Source: Methanobrevibacter sp. (GTDB lineage Archaea; Methanobacteriota; Methanobacteria; Methanobacteriales; Methanobacteriaceae). Taken from it: 64,000 nt of DNA. Shown here piece by piece: positions 45,805-55,655 of the stretch (the stretch's first letter is position 1; the number at the start of each line of letters is the position of its first letter). The stretch spans positions 184,326 through 248,325 of the forward strand of contig NZ_JAUNXR010000003.1 in NCBI RefSeq assembly GCF_030539665.1. Reading direction: 5' to 3'. Position numbers and translations under genes: made by a program. The notes below the pieces were generated by a model. That model ran no database searches and had not been told where the DNA came from. It was given only the letters and a program-made list of their open reading frames with translations.

Positions 45805-47217
45805 TTATCTTAAATTTAACCCTATCAATTTTGTTTTTGTCATATCTTCAACAGCATATTTTATGCCTTCCTTTCCAGTTCCACTATTTTTAAAACCACC
45901 AAAAGGCATGTTGTCTGTTCTGAATGTTGATTGCTTGTTTATAAATACAGAGCCTGCCTCAATCTCGTTTGCACATCTTAATGCATCCCTAAAGCTTTCT
46001 GTGTAGACTCCTGCCTGAAGGCCGTAGTCAGTGCCGTTGGCTACCTCAATAGCTTCATCGATTCCACTTACTCTAATTATTGGTGCTACAGGCCCAAATG
46101 TTTCTGATGTCACCAGATCCATTTCAGGAGTTACATAATCCATAACGGTAGGTTGGAAGAATGCATTTTCCCTTTTTCCCCCAGTTAAAACAACTGCACC
46201 ATCCTTTACAGCATTATTAACTGTTTCTTCAACTTGAATAGCTGCCTTTTCACTTATAAGAGGCCCTACATCAGTATCCATACTCATAGGATCTCCCATC
46301 TTAAGCTTTCTAGTTTCCTTTGTGAGCTTTTCTGCAAATTCGTCCGCTATTGCATCTGCCACAATTACTCTTTTAACTCCCATACACACCTGGCCTGCAT
46401 TTAGATATGCTCCTCTCATAACACCCAAAACAGCCTCATCAATATTTGCATCCTCTAAAACGACCAATGGATCATTACCACCCAATTCCAAAGTTATCTT
46501 TTTCATTCCAGCCCTATTTGCAATGAACAATCCTGTAGCCACGCTTCCTGTAAATGATATTTTATCAACATCAACAGAAGCTACGATTGCATCACCAACT
46601 TCCGAACCATATCCTGTCACCACATTTATTACACCATCTGGAAATTCCTCATTTACCAAATCGGCAAATTTCAAGACAGTCAATGGAGCATCCAATGGAG
46701 GCTTTACAACAACCGTATTTTTGGCAGCTATTGCAGGAGCTATTTTATGAATTGTTAGGTTCAAAGGATAATTGAATGGGGTGATTGCTCCAACAACCCC
46801 CAAAGGAATTTTTTGAGTGAATGCAAAAAATCCTTTTCCATTAATTCCAGCATCCAATGGAACGGTTTCGCCATAAATGCGCTTGGCTTCCTCCGCTGAA
46901 AGTCTTAAAGTTTCCAATGACCTATCAACCTCAACCAATGATTCTTTGATTGGCTTTCCAACTTCCTTTGTTAAAAGTTCAGCAAATTCCTGCCTATGTT
47001 CCTTTAGCTTTTCATATACTGCATATAATTTATTAGATACCTTAAATGCAGACATTTCCTGAATTGCTGATTTTGCTTCAACTGCAGATTCAATAGCCAA
47101 ATCAACATTATTCAAATGAGAAATTGGAACAGTATCCACAACTTCACCATTGTAAGGATTTATAACTTCATGCAAATCATTATCTGATACCTTTTTACCG
47201 TTAATTAGCATATCCAT
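45805..47217 (-). CDS. NAD-dependent aldehyde dehydrogenase, CofA-like
   Basis: A 470-residue aldehyde dehydrogenase. The catalytic cysteine is in [11 protein letters not shown] and the glutamate in [21 protein letters not shown] and [12 protein letters not shown] are also present. Its sequence resembles the lactaldehyde dehydrogenase CofA (MJ1411), which provides lactate for coenzyme F420, including the [10 protein letters not shown] segment; a glyceraldehyde-3-phosphate dehydrogenase is the alternative. The ATG at 47217 (or 47211) follows GGCGAT. The archaellin-like pilin gene lies upstream. Confidence 0.85.
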   Translation of the reverse strand: MDMLINGKKVSDNDLHEVINPYNGEVVDTVPISHLNNVDLAIESAVEAKSAIQEMSAFKVSNKLYAVYEKLKEHRQEFAELLTKEVGKPIKESLVEVDRSLETLRLSAEEAKRIYGETVPLDAGINGKGFFAFTQKIPLGVVGAITPFNYPLNLTIHKIAPAIAAKNTVVVKPPLDAPLTVLKFADLVNEEFPDGVINVVTGYGSEVGDAIVASVDVDKISFTGSVATGLFIANRAGMKKITLELGGNDPLVVLEDANIDEAVLGVMRGAYLNAGQVCMGVKRVIVADAIADEFAEKLTKETRKLKMGDPMSMDTDVGPLISEKAAIQVEETVNNAVKDGAVVLTGGKRENAFFQPTVMDYVTPEMDLVTSETFGPVAPIIRVSGIDEAIEVANGTDYGLQAGVYTESFRDALRCANEIEAGSVFINKQSTFRTDNMPFGGFKNSGTGKEGIKYAVEDMTKTKLIGLNLR

Positions 47218-47235
47218 ATTATCGCCTATTCACCA

Positions 47236-47418
47236 TCATTTAAAATAATTATTTATTTCATTTAATTTATTATTAAGCCCATTCACTTCATTGTTTTTAA
47301 TATTTTTTGATAAGTCACTTAAATAATTTTTATAAAATATCAAACCAATCATTACAATTACAATCATGCCACCAATTATTAAAATCAATTCTGCTGCAAC
47401 CTGACCCTTTTCATCCAT
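47236..47418 (-). CDS. class III signal peptide pilin
   Basis: A 60-residue prepilin-like protein with a class III archaeal signal peptide (KGQVAAELILIIGGMIVIVMI): a short charged leader, the Q-x-x-x-E motif for EppA-type peptidase cleavage, and one hydrophobic helix. The mature part is short and asparagine-rich. It follows a TadC-like platform gene with four bases between, so the two probably help assemble type IV pilus-like fibres. Confidence 0.85.
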   Translation of the reverse strand: MDEKGQVAAELILIIGGMIVIVMIGLIFYKNYLSDLSKNIKNNEVNGLNNKLNEINNYFK

Positions 47419-47422
47419 TTTA

Positions 47423-48346
47423 TCACCCCGAAATTAAAATTTGACCTGCGAAATTAGATATTATGTAAAATATTCCACAGGAAACCAGAACCAAAGGAAT
47501 TGAAAATTTTATTCCCTTTTTAAAATCCCCATATAGAATTATGCTAATGATAAGACCTATTAAAAAGGAATGTATAACCAAATAAAGTTCTCCTGCAAGA
47601 GGGGCAATTGTAATAACTTCTGATGTTTTTCCAAAGCTTTCCATAAAGCTTCCATAAACACTTATCATTCCAAGAGAGAAAGGACTTGCGATTACTGCGG
47701 AAATTAGCAGAAACATCACTGCCATCATGACAGAAGATCTTCTTTCTCGCTTCAAAGCCAAAATGTCCCTTAAATCATTAGAAATGTCCATTATCACATT
47801 TGCAATCCCACCTCCACTTTTACGGCCGTCCAGAATTATCATGAAAACCCTTTCAATCTCTTTTGATTTTAAACGTTTGCACATGGCAATCCAACATTCA
47901 TCAAAATTCCCTCCCATTTTAATTTCTATCAACGTTCTTCTCATCTCGTCATACAATGGACCAGATCCGTATTTAGACATATCCTCCATTGCGCTTTCAA
48001 AGCTCAAACCCACTTTCAATATACTGGCCAGCTGCCTTAAAAAGTCAGGAGCGGAATTTTCAATTTGGCTGATTCTACGCTCTTGCCTCAACATTGAAAA
48101 AGCATAAAATGCCCCAATTATGAAAAATGGAGCTATAAGAATGACTAAAGAGAATTTTAAAAATAAGATTAAAATAATCAGAACAAATTCCATTGATAAA
48201 AATAAAAAAATAAAATAAGATAAAAGTTTTATTGGATCAACAATAATGTCTGAAGAAAGTAAAAATTCCTGAAATCTTGATAATTGCTTTTCAGGAAGTT
48301 TATTTTCCAAAAATATTGATATGAATGAAATAATTTTAAGTTCCAT
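47423..48346 (-). CDS. TadC-like type II/IV secretion platform protein
   Basis: A 307-residue membrane protein of the type II secretion system F/TadC family. It has hydrophobic helices near residues 45-85 and in the last 100 residues, with the family cytoplasmic core between (SAPDFLRQLASILKVGLSFE, GGIANVIMDISNDLRD). Archaeal homologues are inner-membrane platforms for pili. Only the pilin gene is next to it; the secretion ATPase gene is not in the window, so the motor is encoded elsewhere. Confidence 0.85.
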   Translation of the reverse strand: MELKIISFISIFLENKLPEKQLSRFQEFLLSSDIIVDPIKLLSYFIFLFLSMEFVLIILILFLKFSLVILIAPFFIIGAFYAFSMLRQERRISQIENSAPDFLRQLASILKVGLSFESAMEDMSKYGSGPLYDEMRRTLIEIKMGGNFDECWIAMCKRLKSKEIERVFMIILDGRKSGGGIANVIMDISNDLRDILALKRERRSSVMMAVMFLLISAVIASPFSLGMISVYGSFMESFGKTSEVITIAPLAGELYLVIHSFLIGLIISIILYGDFKKGIKFSIPLVLVSCGIFYIISNFAGQILISG

Positions 48347-48398
48347 GTATTTACTAAGTTTTTAAATGATTTAAAGACTTAGTTGGAAATTAAATCAA

Positions 48399-49421
48399 TT
48401 ATTCAATCACAAGTGGCAATTTACCCAATATTCTAGCCTTGTTGTCGATAGCTACAGTATCCTCCAACCTAACACCAAACTCCCCTTCAAGATAGATTCC
48501 AGGTTCTACTGTCATAACCATGCCTTTTTCAACAATTGTTTTGTCTTTAGATGAAAATGAAGGGGATTCATGAATATCCAAACCTAAACTATGACCTGTT
48601 GAGTGAATAAAATTATCGCCATAACCATATTCAGATATGATGTCACGTGCAATCTTATCCACCTCCCAACATTCCATTCCTGGCTTGATTTTATGAATGG
48701 TCTTATTATGAGCTTCAGCTACAATATCAAAAATTTCATGCTGTTTTTCTGTGTAAACCAAAGTCCTTGTATTGTCAGAGCAATAGCCATTGTATTTAGC
48801 TCCCCAGTCTATTAGAACAGGATTTGTTATTTTATCAGGTGTGGGAACAGCATGAGGTAAGCTGGAATTGGCACCGCTTGTTAGAATTGTTTCAAATGAT
48901 GGTTCTGATGCTCCGTTTTCACGCATATATTTATCCAGTTCAAAGGCCACCATATTTTCCTGTGCACCATATTCATGTTTTTCGATGATTTTAATTTGTC
49001 TGAAAGCCTGCTGTGCAATTTCAGTAGCCTCCTCTATTTTAAAAATCTCTTTTGGACTTTTGATTGCTCTTTGTTTATTTACAAAATCCACGGCAGATAT
49101 GTCAAAATCATCCCTGAATTTCTCATAAGTGCCGTATTCCAAGGACGGTTCTATAGCCAGCTTTTTAATTGATTTTCTTAAATCATCAATCATGCTGGAA
49201 AATGATTCGAACTCTTTTATTTCAATGGTTGAATCCCTATTTGCAATTTCCAAATCCATTTTTGAAGTATAAATTACGGGATTCTCCTTGATTACTGCAA
49301 AAGCAAAACTTGTAGGTTTGTAGTTTGATAAGTATTGAATATTTGAAAAATTAGCTAATAAATATCCATCATAACCGTCTTTTTCCATATCATTTAAAAT
49401 ATTTTTTATATGAAGCTCCAT
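48399..49421 (-). CDS. M24 family Xaa-Pro aminopeptidase
   Basis: A 340-residue metallopeptidase of the M24 (Xaa-Pro dipeptidase) type. A creatinase-like N-terminal domain is followed by the pita-bread fold with the metal ligands in LIDWGAKYNGYCSDNTRT (two aspartates), HSTGHSLGLDIHESP (histidine), TVEPGIYLEGEFGVRLED (two glutamates). It removes N-terminal residues before proline. GGAG is well spaced before the ATG. It is divergent from the M50 gene. Confidence 0.93.
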   Translation of the reverse strand: MELHIKNILNDMEKDGYDGYLLANFSNIQYLSNYKPTSFAFAVIKENPVIYTSKMDLEIANRDSTIEIKEFESFSSMIDDLRKSIKKLAIEPSLEYGTYEKFRDDFDISAVDFVNKQRAIKSPKEIFKIEEATEIAQQAFRQIKIIEKHEYGAQENMVAFELDKYMRENGASEPSFETILTSGANSSLPHAVPTPDKITNPVLIDWGAKYNGYCSDNTRTLVYTEKQHEIFDIVAEAHNKTIHKIKPGMECWEVDKIARDIISEYGYGDNFIHSTGHSLGLDIHESPSFSSKDKTIVEKGMVMTVEPGIYLEGEFGVRLEDTVAIDNKARILGKLPLVIE

Positions 49422-49480
49422 GATAACATCTCCTTAAAGATTGTATTAATTTATTTAATATTTAAAGTTAAGGAAAAAAG

Positions 49481-49490
49481 TTTATATAAA
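49481..49490 (+). promoter_or_regulatory. TATA element for the M50-ycaO-tfuA operon
   Basis: TTTATATAAA is centred about 26 bases before the ATG at 49511, which leaves no room for a leader, so the first gene is probably translated from a leaderless transcript. Confidence 0.6.
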
Positions 49491-49510
49491 AAATAAGATA
49501 TTTTATTAGT

Positions 49511-50152
49511 ATGATTAGATTTACTAAAACAGAAGTGAGAGATTTACTAATATCTTTCATAGTTATTTCACTTTCTTTTGCTATTTTATTTACAGGCAGA
49601 AATCTTGCATCTGCAATTTATATCCTTCCAATAGCCATGGTCGGTGTAGGGGCAGGGTTTATCCTACATGAATTAGGACATAAATTCGCTTCAATTCATT
49701 TTGGTTATTGGGCCGAGTATAAGTTATGGCCTGCAGGATTAGTAATTGCATTAGTAAGTTCATTCTTCGGATTTGTATTTGCAGCACCTGGAGCTGTTTA
49801 TACCTATGGAAACTTCGTAAGCGAAAGAGAAAATGGAATAATCTCAATAAGCGGACCTATTGTAAACATTATTTTAGCATTGATATTTTTAGGTGTGGCC
49901 GTTTTCATTTATCCTGCCGCATTCTACAGTGGAAGTCTGCAGATTGCATTTTTAGTTTGCAGTTTAGGTTTTAGTATAAATAGCTATTTGGCTGTTTTTA
50001 ATTTAATACCAGTATGGAACTTAGATGGATCAAAAGTTCTAAGATGGAATGGATTGATTTGGGTAATTACAATAGCGATTGCTGGAATAATGACCTATTT
50101 CTCCATGACAATAGGTGTTGAAAATATTGTAAGAGCAATAATAGGATTATAG
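49511..50152 (+). CDS. M50 family site-2-like membrane protease
   Basis: A 213-residue protein with six hydrophobic helices. The zinc motif HELGH is at residues 53-57 and the second motif VFNLIPVWNLDGSKVL, with the third ligand, is near residues 160-176. This is the compact M50 fold without PDZ domain. It cleaves transmembrane proteins or releases regulators. It is leaderless and lies three bases upstream of ycaO, so it is transcribed with the McrA modification genes, but whether it acts on the same protein is unknown. Confidence 0.85.
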   Translation: MIRFTKTEVRDLLISFIVISLSFAILFTGRNLASAIYILPIAMVGVGAGFILHELGHKFASIHFGYWAEYKLWPAGLVIALVSSFFGFVFAAPGAVYTYGNFVSERENGIISISGPIVNIILALIFLGVAVFIYPAAFYSGSLQIAFLVCSLGFSINSYLAVFNLIPVWNLDGSKVLRWNGLIWVITIAIAGIMTYFSMTIGVENIVRAIIGL

Positions 50153-50155
50153 ATT

Positions 50156-51352
50156 ATGTTAAATGATGAAAAAATTGAATTTTTTGAAGGAACACAAAGA
50201 GTTACAACTCCTGAGAAAACTATAGAAAAATATGAACCGATGCTTAGAACTGCTGGAATAACCAGAATAACTGAAATTACACATCTAGACAGAATAGGAA
50301 TTCCAGTGTTTTCAGCCATTAGACCTACCTCTCAAGATGGAGGAGTCAGTGTCTATGCAGGCAAAGGAATTGGAGTGAATCAGGCAAAGGCATCTGCAAT
50401 AATGGAAGGTTTTGAAAGATATTCCGCAGAAAGGCAGGGAAATGAAGAAATCGTTGTTGCAAACATGAATGACCTTGAAGGAAACTATATTGATCCTAAA
50501 ACACTTAATCTTCCCCAGGAAACAAAAAACTACAGCAATTTTGAAATTGAATGGAGTACTGCCTTTGATTTGGTGACTGAGAAAGAATTTTATGTCCCTT
50601 CAAATGCAATTTATCATCCATACATACCTGAAAATAACTGTTTGGCATTATTTAAAGGCCATACCAATGGATTGGCTTCTGGAAATGTAGTTGAAGAGGC
50701 CATTTTACACAGCATTTTTGAAGTTATTGAACGTGATGCATGGAGCATTTATGAACTTACCCGCAAAAACTCAAGGCAGATAAATCTTGAAACCGTAAAA
50801 AGTGACTTGATCAATGATTTGCTTGAAAAATTCAGTAAAAATGATATTGAGATAAGACTGTTCGATTTGACAGCAGACATCAAGGTTCCGACAATTCTTG
50901 CCTCTGCAGACGATACCCTACTTAAAGATGCAGGATTATTGTCCATAGGAATTGGAACACATCTTGATCCTGAAATAGCTGTTTTACGTGCCCTTACAGA
51001 AGTAGCACAAAGTAGAGCAACACAAATTCAAGGAGCCCGTGAAGATACCGTTCGTGCAGATATCGTGAGAAAAGTGGGCTATGAAAAAACAAAGAAAAAA
51101 TACAAACATTACTTCAATGACAAGGAAAGCAAAATTGACTTTTCCGAAATTCCAAATAAAAGTACTGGGTCTTTAAAAGATGACATTGACATTGTGATTA
51201 AAGAGTTGAAAGCCAACGGCATTGAAAATGTCCTATATAAAGACATTACAAGGCCCGAAATCGGAGTGAATGTTGTGCGCGTCGTCATTCCAACAATGGA
51301 AATGTATTCCGTTGACAAGGGAAGAGTTGGAGACAGATGCTTAAAGATATGA
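50156..51352 (+). CDS. ycaO: YcaO protein for McrA thioglycine
   Basis: A 398-residue YcaO protein, methanogenesis marker protein 1, which activates a glycine amide in methyl-coenzyme M reductase alpha subunit to form thioglycine with ATP and a sulfur source. ATP-binding motifs include SAIMEGFERYSAER and HSIFEVIERDAW, followed by RALTEVAQSRATQI. Its partner TfuA follows at once. Tight spacing with the M50 gene upstream shows co-expression. Confidence 0.95.
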   Translation: MLNDEKIEFFEGTQRVTTPEKTIEKYEPMLRTAGITRITEITHLDRIGIPVFSAIRPTSQDGGVSVYAGKGIGVNQAKASAIMEGFERYSAERQGNEEIVVANMNDLEGNYIDPKTLNLPQETKNYSNFEIEWSTAFDLVTEKEFYVPSNAIYHPYIPENNCLALFKGHTNGLASGNVVEEAILHSIFEVIERDAWSIYELTRKNSRQINLETVKSDLINDLLEKFSKNDIEIRLFDLTADIKVPTILASADDTLLKDAGLLSIGIGTHLDPEIAVLRALTEVAQSRATQIQGAREDTVRADIVRKVGYEKTKKKYKHYFNDKESKIDFSEIPNKSTGSLKDDIDIVIKELKANGIENVLYKDITRPEIGVNVVRVVIPTMEMYSVDKGRVGDRCLKI

Positions 51353-51356
51353 TAAT

Positions 51357-52001
51357 ATGAAGGCCATTATTTATACTGGACTCTCAGTGAGTTTTGATGA
51401 AGCGAAAGAGATATTGGATGAAAACGTTATTTATAAGCCCCCAATAAAAAGAGGAGATATCGGTGATGCCTTAAAAGAAAATCCAGACATTATTGGAATA
51501 ATAGATGGGGTTTTCCACCAATCCCCTGCCGTTGCCCATAAGGAAATATTGAACGCAATCGATGCTGGAGTTAAGGTTATTGGATCATCAAGTATGGGAG
51601 CATTAAGAGCTTCTGAATTGGATGTGTTGGGAATGGTTGGAATAGGCTATGTTTATGAGCAATATAGAGACGGAGAGATAACTTCTGACGACGATGTTGC
51701 AGTTATGCTTGATCAGGAGACATTAGAACCTCTTTCAGTTCCTCTGGTCAATATGAAATATGTCTTTACAAAAGCCCAAGAGGAAAATGTGATAATCGCC
51801 AATGAAAAGGAGGAATTGCTACAGATAGCAAAAGAGATATTTTATCCAAAAAGAATTTATTCTGCCGTTTTGAATGAATCAAGCCTGAATGACGATAAAA
51901 AAAATAAGCTCATTGACTTTATCGCTATTTCTAAAGATATCAAAAAAGAAGATGGAAAAAAACTTATAAAATATGTTAAAGAGCTAATGGAAACAGCATG
52001 A
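51357..52001 (+). CDS. tfuA: TfuA-related McrA thioamidation protein
   Basis: A 214-residue TfuA domain protein that helps YcaO form thioglycine in McrA, probably by delivering sulfur or presenting the substrate. It begins with AIIYTGLSVSFDEAKEIL and contains GVFHQSPAVAHKEIL and SSSMGALRASEL, all usual. The ATG is four bases after the ycaO stop codon region. This completes the modification pair for the methane-forming enzyme. Confidence 0.94.
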   Translation: MKAIIYTGLSVSFDEAKEILDENVIYKPPIKRGDIGDALKENPDIIGIIDGVFHQSPAVAHKEILNAIDAGVKVIGSSSMGALRASELDVLGMVGIGYVYEQYRDGEITSDDDVAVMLDQETLEPLSVPLVNMKYVFTKAQEENVIIANEKEELLQIAKEIFYPKRIYSAVLNESSLNDDKKNKLIDFIAISKDIKKEDGKKLIKYVKELMETA

Positions 52002-52029
52002 TTTTTATTAAAAAAAGAGAATAAAAAGA

Positions 52030-52494
52030 TTATTTTTTACCTAATCTTTCCATATATTTTTTATAAACGATTTCTGGAGTTTCAATATGCTTTTCAACTT
52101 CTGTTTCTACAATTGAAACTTCATCCTCAGGACTTCTTTCAACACTTCTCAAACCATATACCATGATGTCGTCCCCTTCAATTTTAAAGCCAACGTCATC
52201 AGCCACAACATTCAATAAATTAATCTCTAATTGAGAAGCCTCACTTCTATCGTTATCAACTTTATAAATATATTTTAAGAATAAGTCCTTATGAGGCATG
52301 ATTTCATTAACAGTTCTTTTTATTACAGATTCGAAAAGCTCTAAAAACTTAGCAACAATATCATCATCATTGTTCCAACAAAAAAGAACAGAATTAAGAA
52401 CGATTTCATGCTCTGATGAATCGTCTCTTAATCTAGATCTAATCTTGATGATGCTATCATCTGATTTTATCATAAGGACTGGTTTAAGACCCAT
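52030..52494 (-). CDS. hypothetical protein, 154 residues
   Basis: A soluble alpha/beta protein without recognised domain. It has a DDSSEHEIVLNS strand, a helical middle (VAKFLELFESVIKRTVNEIM) and a charged C-terminus (ETPEIVYKKYMERLGKK). It directly follows the four-CBS gene on the same strand with eight bases between, so it may be regulated with it. Its function is unknown. Confidence 0.6.
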   Translation of the reverse strand: MGLKPVLMIKSDDSIIKIRSRLRDDSSEHEIVLNSVLFCWNNDDDIVAKFLELFESVIKRTVNEIMPHKDLFLKYIYKVDNDRSEASQLEINLLNVVADDVGFKIEGDDIMVYGLRSVERSPEDEVSIVETEVEKHIETPEIVYKKYMERLGKK

Positions 52495-52502
52495 TATATC
52501 AC

Positions 52503-53339
52503 TTATACTAAAGCCTTAATCAAGTCACTTGCCCTTACAAGACCTATTAAATCCCCATCAACATTAGTAACCGGAATTTGTTCAATATTCAACTGCTTCA
52601 TCTTTTTAGCGCAATCTGAAACTTTAGTTTTTTCATTAGCTATTTCAATATTATCTCCAATAACGTCTTCAACTAACTTATCAGAGAATTTCAAATGATT
52701 CTTTTCAATGTATAAGACAGAAGTACTGTCCCAAGACCATTTGTCCCCTTCGGTTCCTACAGTAGAACTGTGTTCGGAACGTTCTGAGATAATTTCACTT
52801 TCAGCAATGAAATCAGTTTCAGTCAAGATACCAGTTAATTTTGCCTGATTATTTAAAGCTAAAATAGATTTAAGACCGAAAAGTTTCATACTTTCAAAAG
52901 CAACATTCAATGGAGTTCCTACCCAAGTTGTAGCAATATCAGTAATCATATACTTTCCAACAGGATCATTATTTTCCATATCTGCCAATGCTTTTGAAAC
53001 CAAGTCAAATGAGGTTATGATTCCCACCAATTCATCTTCATCATTAACAACAGGAACTCTCCTCACATTATTTTCAATCATTTTTTTAGCAACGCTTTCA
53101 ATATCTTCACCAACTGTTGCAGTAACAAGATCTCTAGACATCAACATGGCAATTTGATCTTCATCAGGATTTATAATCAAATCAGAACGTGTTAATAATC
53201 CAACAAGCTTATTAGTATCCCCTTTAACTACTGGAAGAACAGAAATATTTTCTTCCCTCATTAGTTTTAATGCTTTTTCCCTATTTCCAGGTACAGAAAC
53301 ACTAATTACCTTTTTAGACATAACTCTTTTAACTTTCAT
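52503..53339 (-). CDS. four-CBS-domain protein
   Basis: A 278-residue protein composed of four CBS motifs in two Bateman pairs. Typical repeats are KVISVSVPGNREKALKLMRE and LVTATVGEDIESVAKKMIEN, each followed by LVGIITSFDL or similar. Such proteins sense adenosine nucleotides or bind DNA in archaea. The universal stress gene is upstream by about 30 bases, and an unknown gene is downstream. Target unknown. Confidence 0.88.
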   Translation of the reverse strand: MKVKRVMSKKVISVSVPGNREKALKLMREENISVLPVVKGDTNKLVGLLTRSDLIINPDEDQIAMLMSRDLVTATVGEDIESVAKKMIENNVRRVPVVNDEDELVGIITSFDLVSKALADMENNDPVGKYMITDIATTWVGTPLNVAFESMKLFGLKSILALNNQAKLTGILTETDFIAESEIISERSEHSSTVGTEGDKWSWDSTSVLYIEKNHLKFSDKLVEDVIGDNIEIANEKTKVSDCAKKMKQLNIEQIPVTNVDGDLIGLVRASDLIKALV

Positions 53340-53369
53340 ATTACCATCCCTACTAATAAATTAATTAAA

Positions 53370-53801
53370 TTAACGTACTACTAAAACAGAACAATGAGCA
53401 TGTTTTGATACTTTATCAGCTACACTACCCATAAGGAATTTATCCAATTTAGATTTTCCTGAACTTCCAACAACAATCAAATCGATATCTTCCTCTTCTG
53501 CAGCGGTTAAAATTTCTTTTGCTGGTGAACCTTCTTTTATTATGGATGTGATTTTAACATTGAAATTTTCTTCTTCATCCATATGTTCAAAATCTTCAAT
53601 ATTTTTCTCAGAATCTTGTTTTAATATTGAAGTTAATTCGAATACTTCTTCATCTAATGGAAGGCCGTTTACAAAGCTATTTTCAATAACACTAATAGCA
53701 AAAATTTCTGCATCCATTGATTTTGCAATTTCTAAAGCAATATGCTCTGCTCTTTGAGCAAATTCTGAACCATCAGTCGGAACTAAAATTCTTTTATACA
53801 T
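53370..53801 (-). CDS. universal stress protein UspA type
   Basis: A 143-residue Usp domain protein. It begins YKRILVPTDGSEFAQRAEH and ends with the ATP-binding motif GSSGKSKLDKFLMGS (residues 112-126), so it is of the ATP-binding class. It may report energy state under stress. The gene has GGAGG before its ATG and precedes the four-CBS gene. Confidence 0.93.
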   Translation of the reverse strand: MYKRILVPTDGSEFAQRAEHIALEIAKSMDAEIFAISVIENSFVNGLPLDEEVFELTSILKQDSEKNIEDFEHMDEEENFNVKITSIIKEGSPAKEILTAAEEEDIDLIVVGSSGKSKLDKFLMGSVADKVSKHAHCSVLVVR

Positions 53802-53829
53802 ATCAAATCCTCCTTTTAAGATATTAAAT

Positions 53830-54993
53830 CTATTGATATTTATGAATTATATTTTTATGTATAATATATAATATATCTTTCGAATTTGAGCGATTTATTA
53901 TATTAAGGTATGGATTTTTAGATTTTTGTTTAAAAACTATAAATTCGGCAAAACTATCCTCGCGAATAACTGCCTTTTTTATATGTTGATTAATGGAACT
54001 GCAGCATACATTTGTTGTAGCCATTTTAAGCAATTCCCTAGGATTTATATTATAATTTTGAGTTACAGAAACAAGTTTGATGGTAAATTCCAATTCCCTA
54101 AGCATGTTTGGAGAATTCAACATCAAATTATCTGATCCCAGTATCGGGGCAATATCAGACTCGACAATATCACTTATAGGGGCAATACCAACATTCAAAG
54201 TTGCATTGGCTCTAGGGCACAAACATAGATTAACATCGGAACTGGATATAATCTTCAAATCATCCTTCATTAAATTAGTCCCATGAACAATTTGATCGAA
54301 ATTGCAGTCAATAGCCCTTTCAACTTCTGTCTTATTGAATTTTTCTAAGGAATTATGTTGAACTTCACTAGATTCCGCAACATGTATTGAAGAAATTTTA
54401 GACTGCTTTCTGCATTCTTCAGTAATTAAGTTAGCCACCTCATCAGTAATTTCACCAAATCCGCTCGGAGCAATTCCGTCCGCCACCTTCAGAATATCCC
54501 TAATGGCTTTTTTAACCCTTTTCAAATCAGGATCATCACCATAAAAGCTATTGTCACGGCCCAATATGATTGGATTAATTGGCATGTCCTTTGAAGCTTC
54601 TTTAAGAAGCTCTATTCCTTTAATTCCTCCCTCCCTATAGTCAATGAAATGTGTAGTTCCTGTTTTTATCATTTCCCACATTGAATCTTGCATTCCTGCA
54701 ATGATGTCATCGTCATCGGCATTTGAAAGAGCAACATGCTTAACACCATTTGGAGGTTTTACCACCTCATCCAAAGTAAGGCCATAACCTTCATCCTTAA
54801 TTATGGAATCTCCAATATGAGTATGGCCATTTAAAAATGTTGGAGAGACAATGCAACCTTCACAGTCAATTATTTTTCCTTCAAACGCGCCTTCATTAAT
54901 TTCAATTATTTTTCCATCTTCAACAACGATATTTTCTTTTTTAGGAGTAAGATTTTCCCCCTTCAATATTGTTGCATTTGCAATAGTAAACAT
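53830..54993 (-). CDS. amidohydrolase-superfamily deaminase-like enzyme
   Basis: A 387-residue metal-dependent hydrolase of the COG0402 deaminase-like group. Metal ligands are visible as NGHTHIGDS near residues 55-63, SSIHVAESSEVQH near 199-211, IVHGTNL near 236, and the aspartate of GSDNLML. The group includes cytosine, guanine and adenosine or S-adenosylhomocysteine deaminases. The substrate cannot be decided from the sequence; it is somewhat short compared with the 420-residue deaminases known from methanogens. Confidence 0.82.
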   Translation of the reverse strand: MFTIANATILKGENLTPKKENIVVEDGKIIEINEGAFEGKIIDCEGCIVSPTFLNGHTHIGDSIIKDEGYGLTLDEVVKPPNGVKHVALSNADDDDIIAGMQDSMWEMIKTGTTHFIDYREGGIKGIELLKEASKDMPINPIILGRDNSFYGDDPDLKRVKKAIRDILKVADGIAPSGFGEITDEVANLITEECRKQSKISSIHVAESSEVQHNSLEKFNKTEVERAIDCNFDQIVHGTNLMKDDLKIISSSDVNLCLCPRANATLNVGIAPISDIVESDIAPILGSDNLMLNSPNMLRELEFTIKLVSVTQNYNINPRELLKMATTNVCCSSINQHIKKAVIREDSFAEFIVFKQKSKNPYLNIINRSNSKDILYIIHKNIIHKYQ

Positions 54994-55066
54994 TAAAAAA
55001 AGATATGTAAAATCTAGTACTTATTTTATAGTGTAAAACCAATATAATATTAAAAATATATTTGAG

Positions 55067-55645
55067 ATGATTTTTATTAACTCCCAGGAAATTAGATATT
55101 TTTACAGAAATATTGTTAAAACAAATAATGTTTACAGAATCAAATATAAAAATAAAGATTATGGTGAGTTTAAAAATTTATCTGACGCATTATATGAACG
55201 TGATGCCTTGTTTTACTGCAATTTCGACTATGATCTGCTAGTGGAATGCGACCTTGAAAACAAATATGAAAATATGGATTTGCCTCCGTTTCCAACCAAA
55301 AGATCCAAGGGGAGAATAAAGGGAACAAAAGTAAATAAAGAAAAAAGGGAAGGGGAAATCCTATTCAATCACAGTAAAAAGAAATTTTATGTGAAAAAAG
55401 AAGATAAAATTTACAAATACTGCGATACAATGACAGAAGCATATTATATTAAAAAAATACTAATGGAAAACAATTGGAACGAAAACAGCATCAAACAAAC
55501 AATAACTGAAAAAATAGAAGTCAATATTGTAATTGATTCAAGTAAGGAATATGAAGTAAAAATAAGTTTCTGTCCTAACTGCAGACATAAGATAAAAAAC
55601 AGCGCAAAAGAATGTCCGTATTGTGGATATAAAATAGAAGATTAA
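55067..55645 (+). CDS. zinc-ribbon protein with AP2-like repeats
   Basis: A 192-residue protein. Two AP2-like DNA-binding-type repeats, each of about 40 residues, are visible (IKYKNKDYGEFKNLSDALYE near residue 25-50 and FYVKKEDKIYKYCDTMTEAY near 105-130), followed by a zinc ribbon (CPNCRHKIKNSAKECPYCGY). Related proteins occur in Methanobacteriales. It may bind nucleic acid. The ATG at 55067 has no ribosome site upstream; ATT at 55076 is an alternative with GATGAT four bases before it. Confidence 0.65.
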   Translation: MIFINSQEIRYFYRNIVKTNNVYRIKYKNKDYGEFKNLSDALYERDALFYCNFDYDLLVECDLENKYENMDLPPFPTKRSKGRIKGTKVNKEKREGEILFNHSKKKFYVKKEDKIYKYCDTMTEAYYIKKILMENNWNENSIKQTITEKIEVNIVIDSSKEYEVKISFCPNCRHKIKNSAKECPYCGYKIED

Positions 55646-55655
55646 TGAAGAATGA

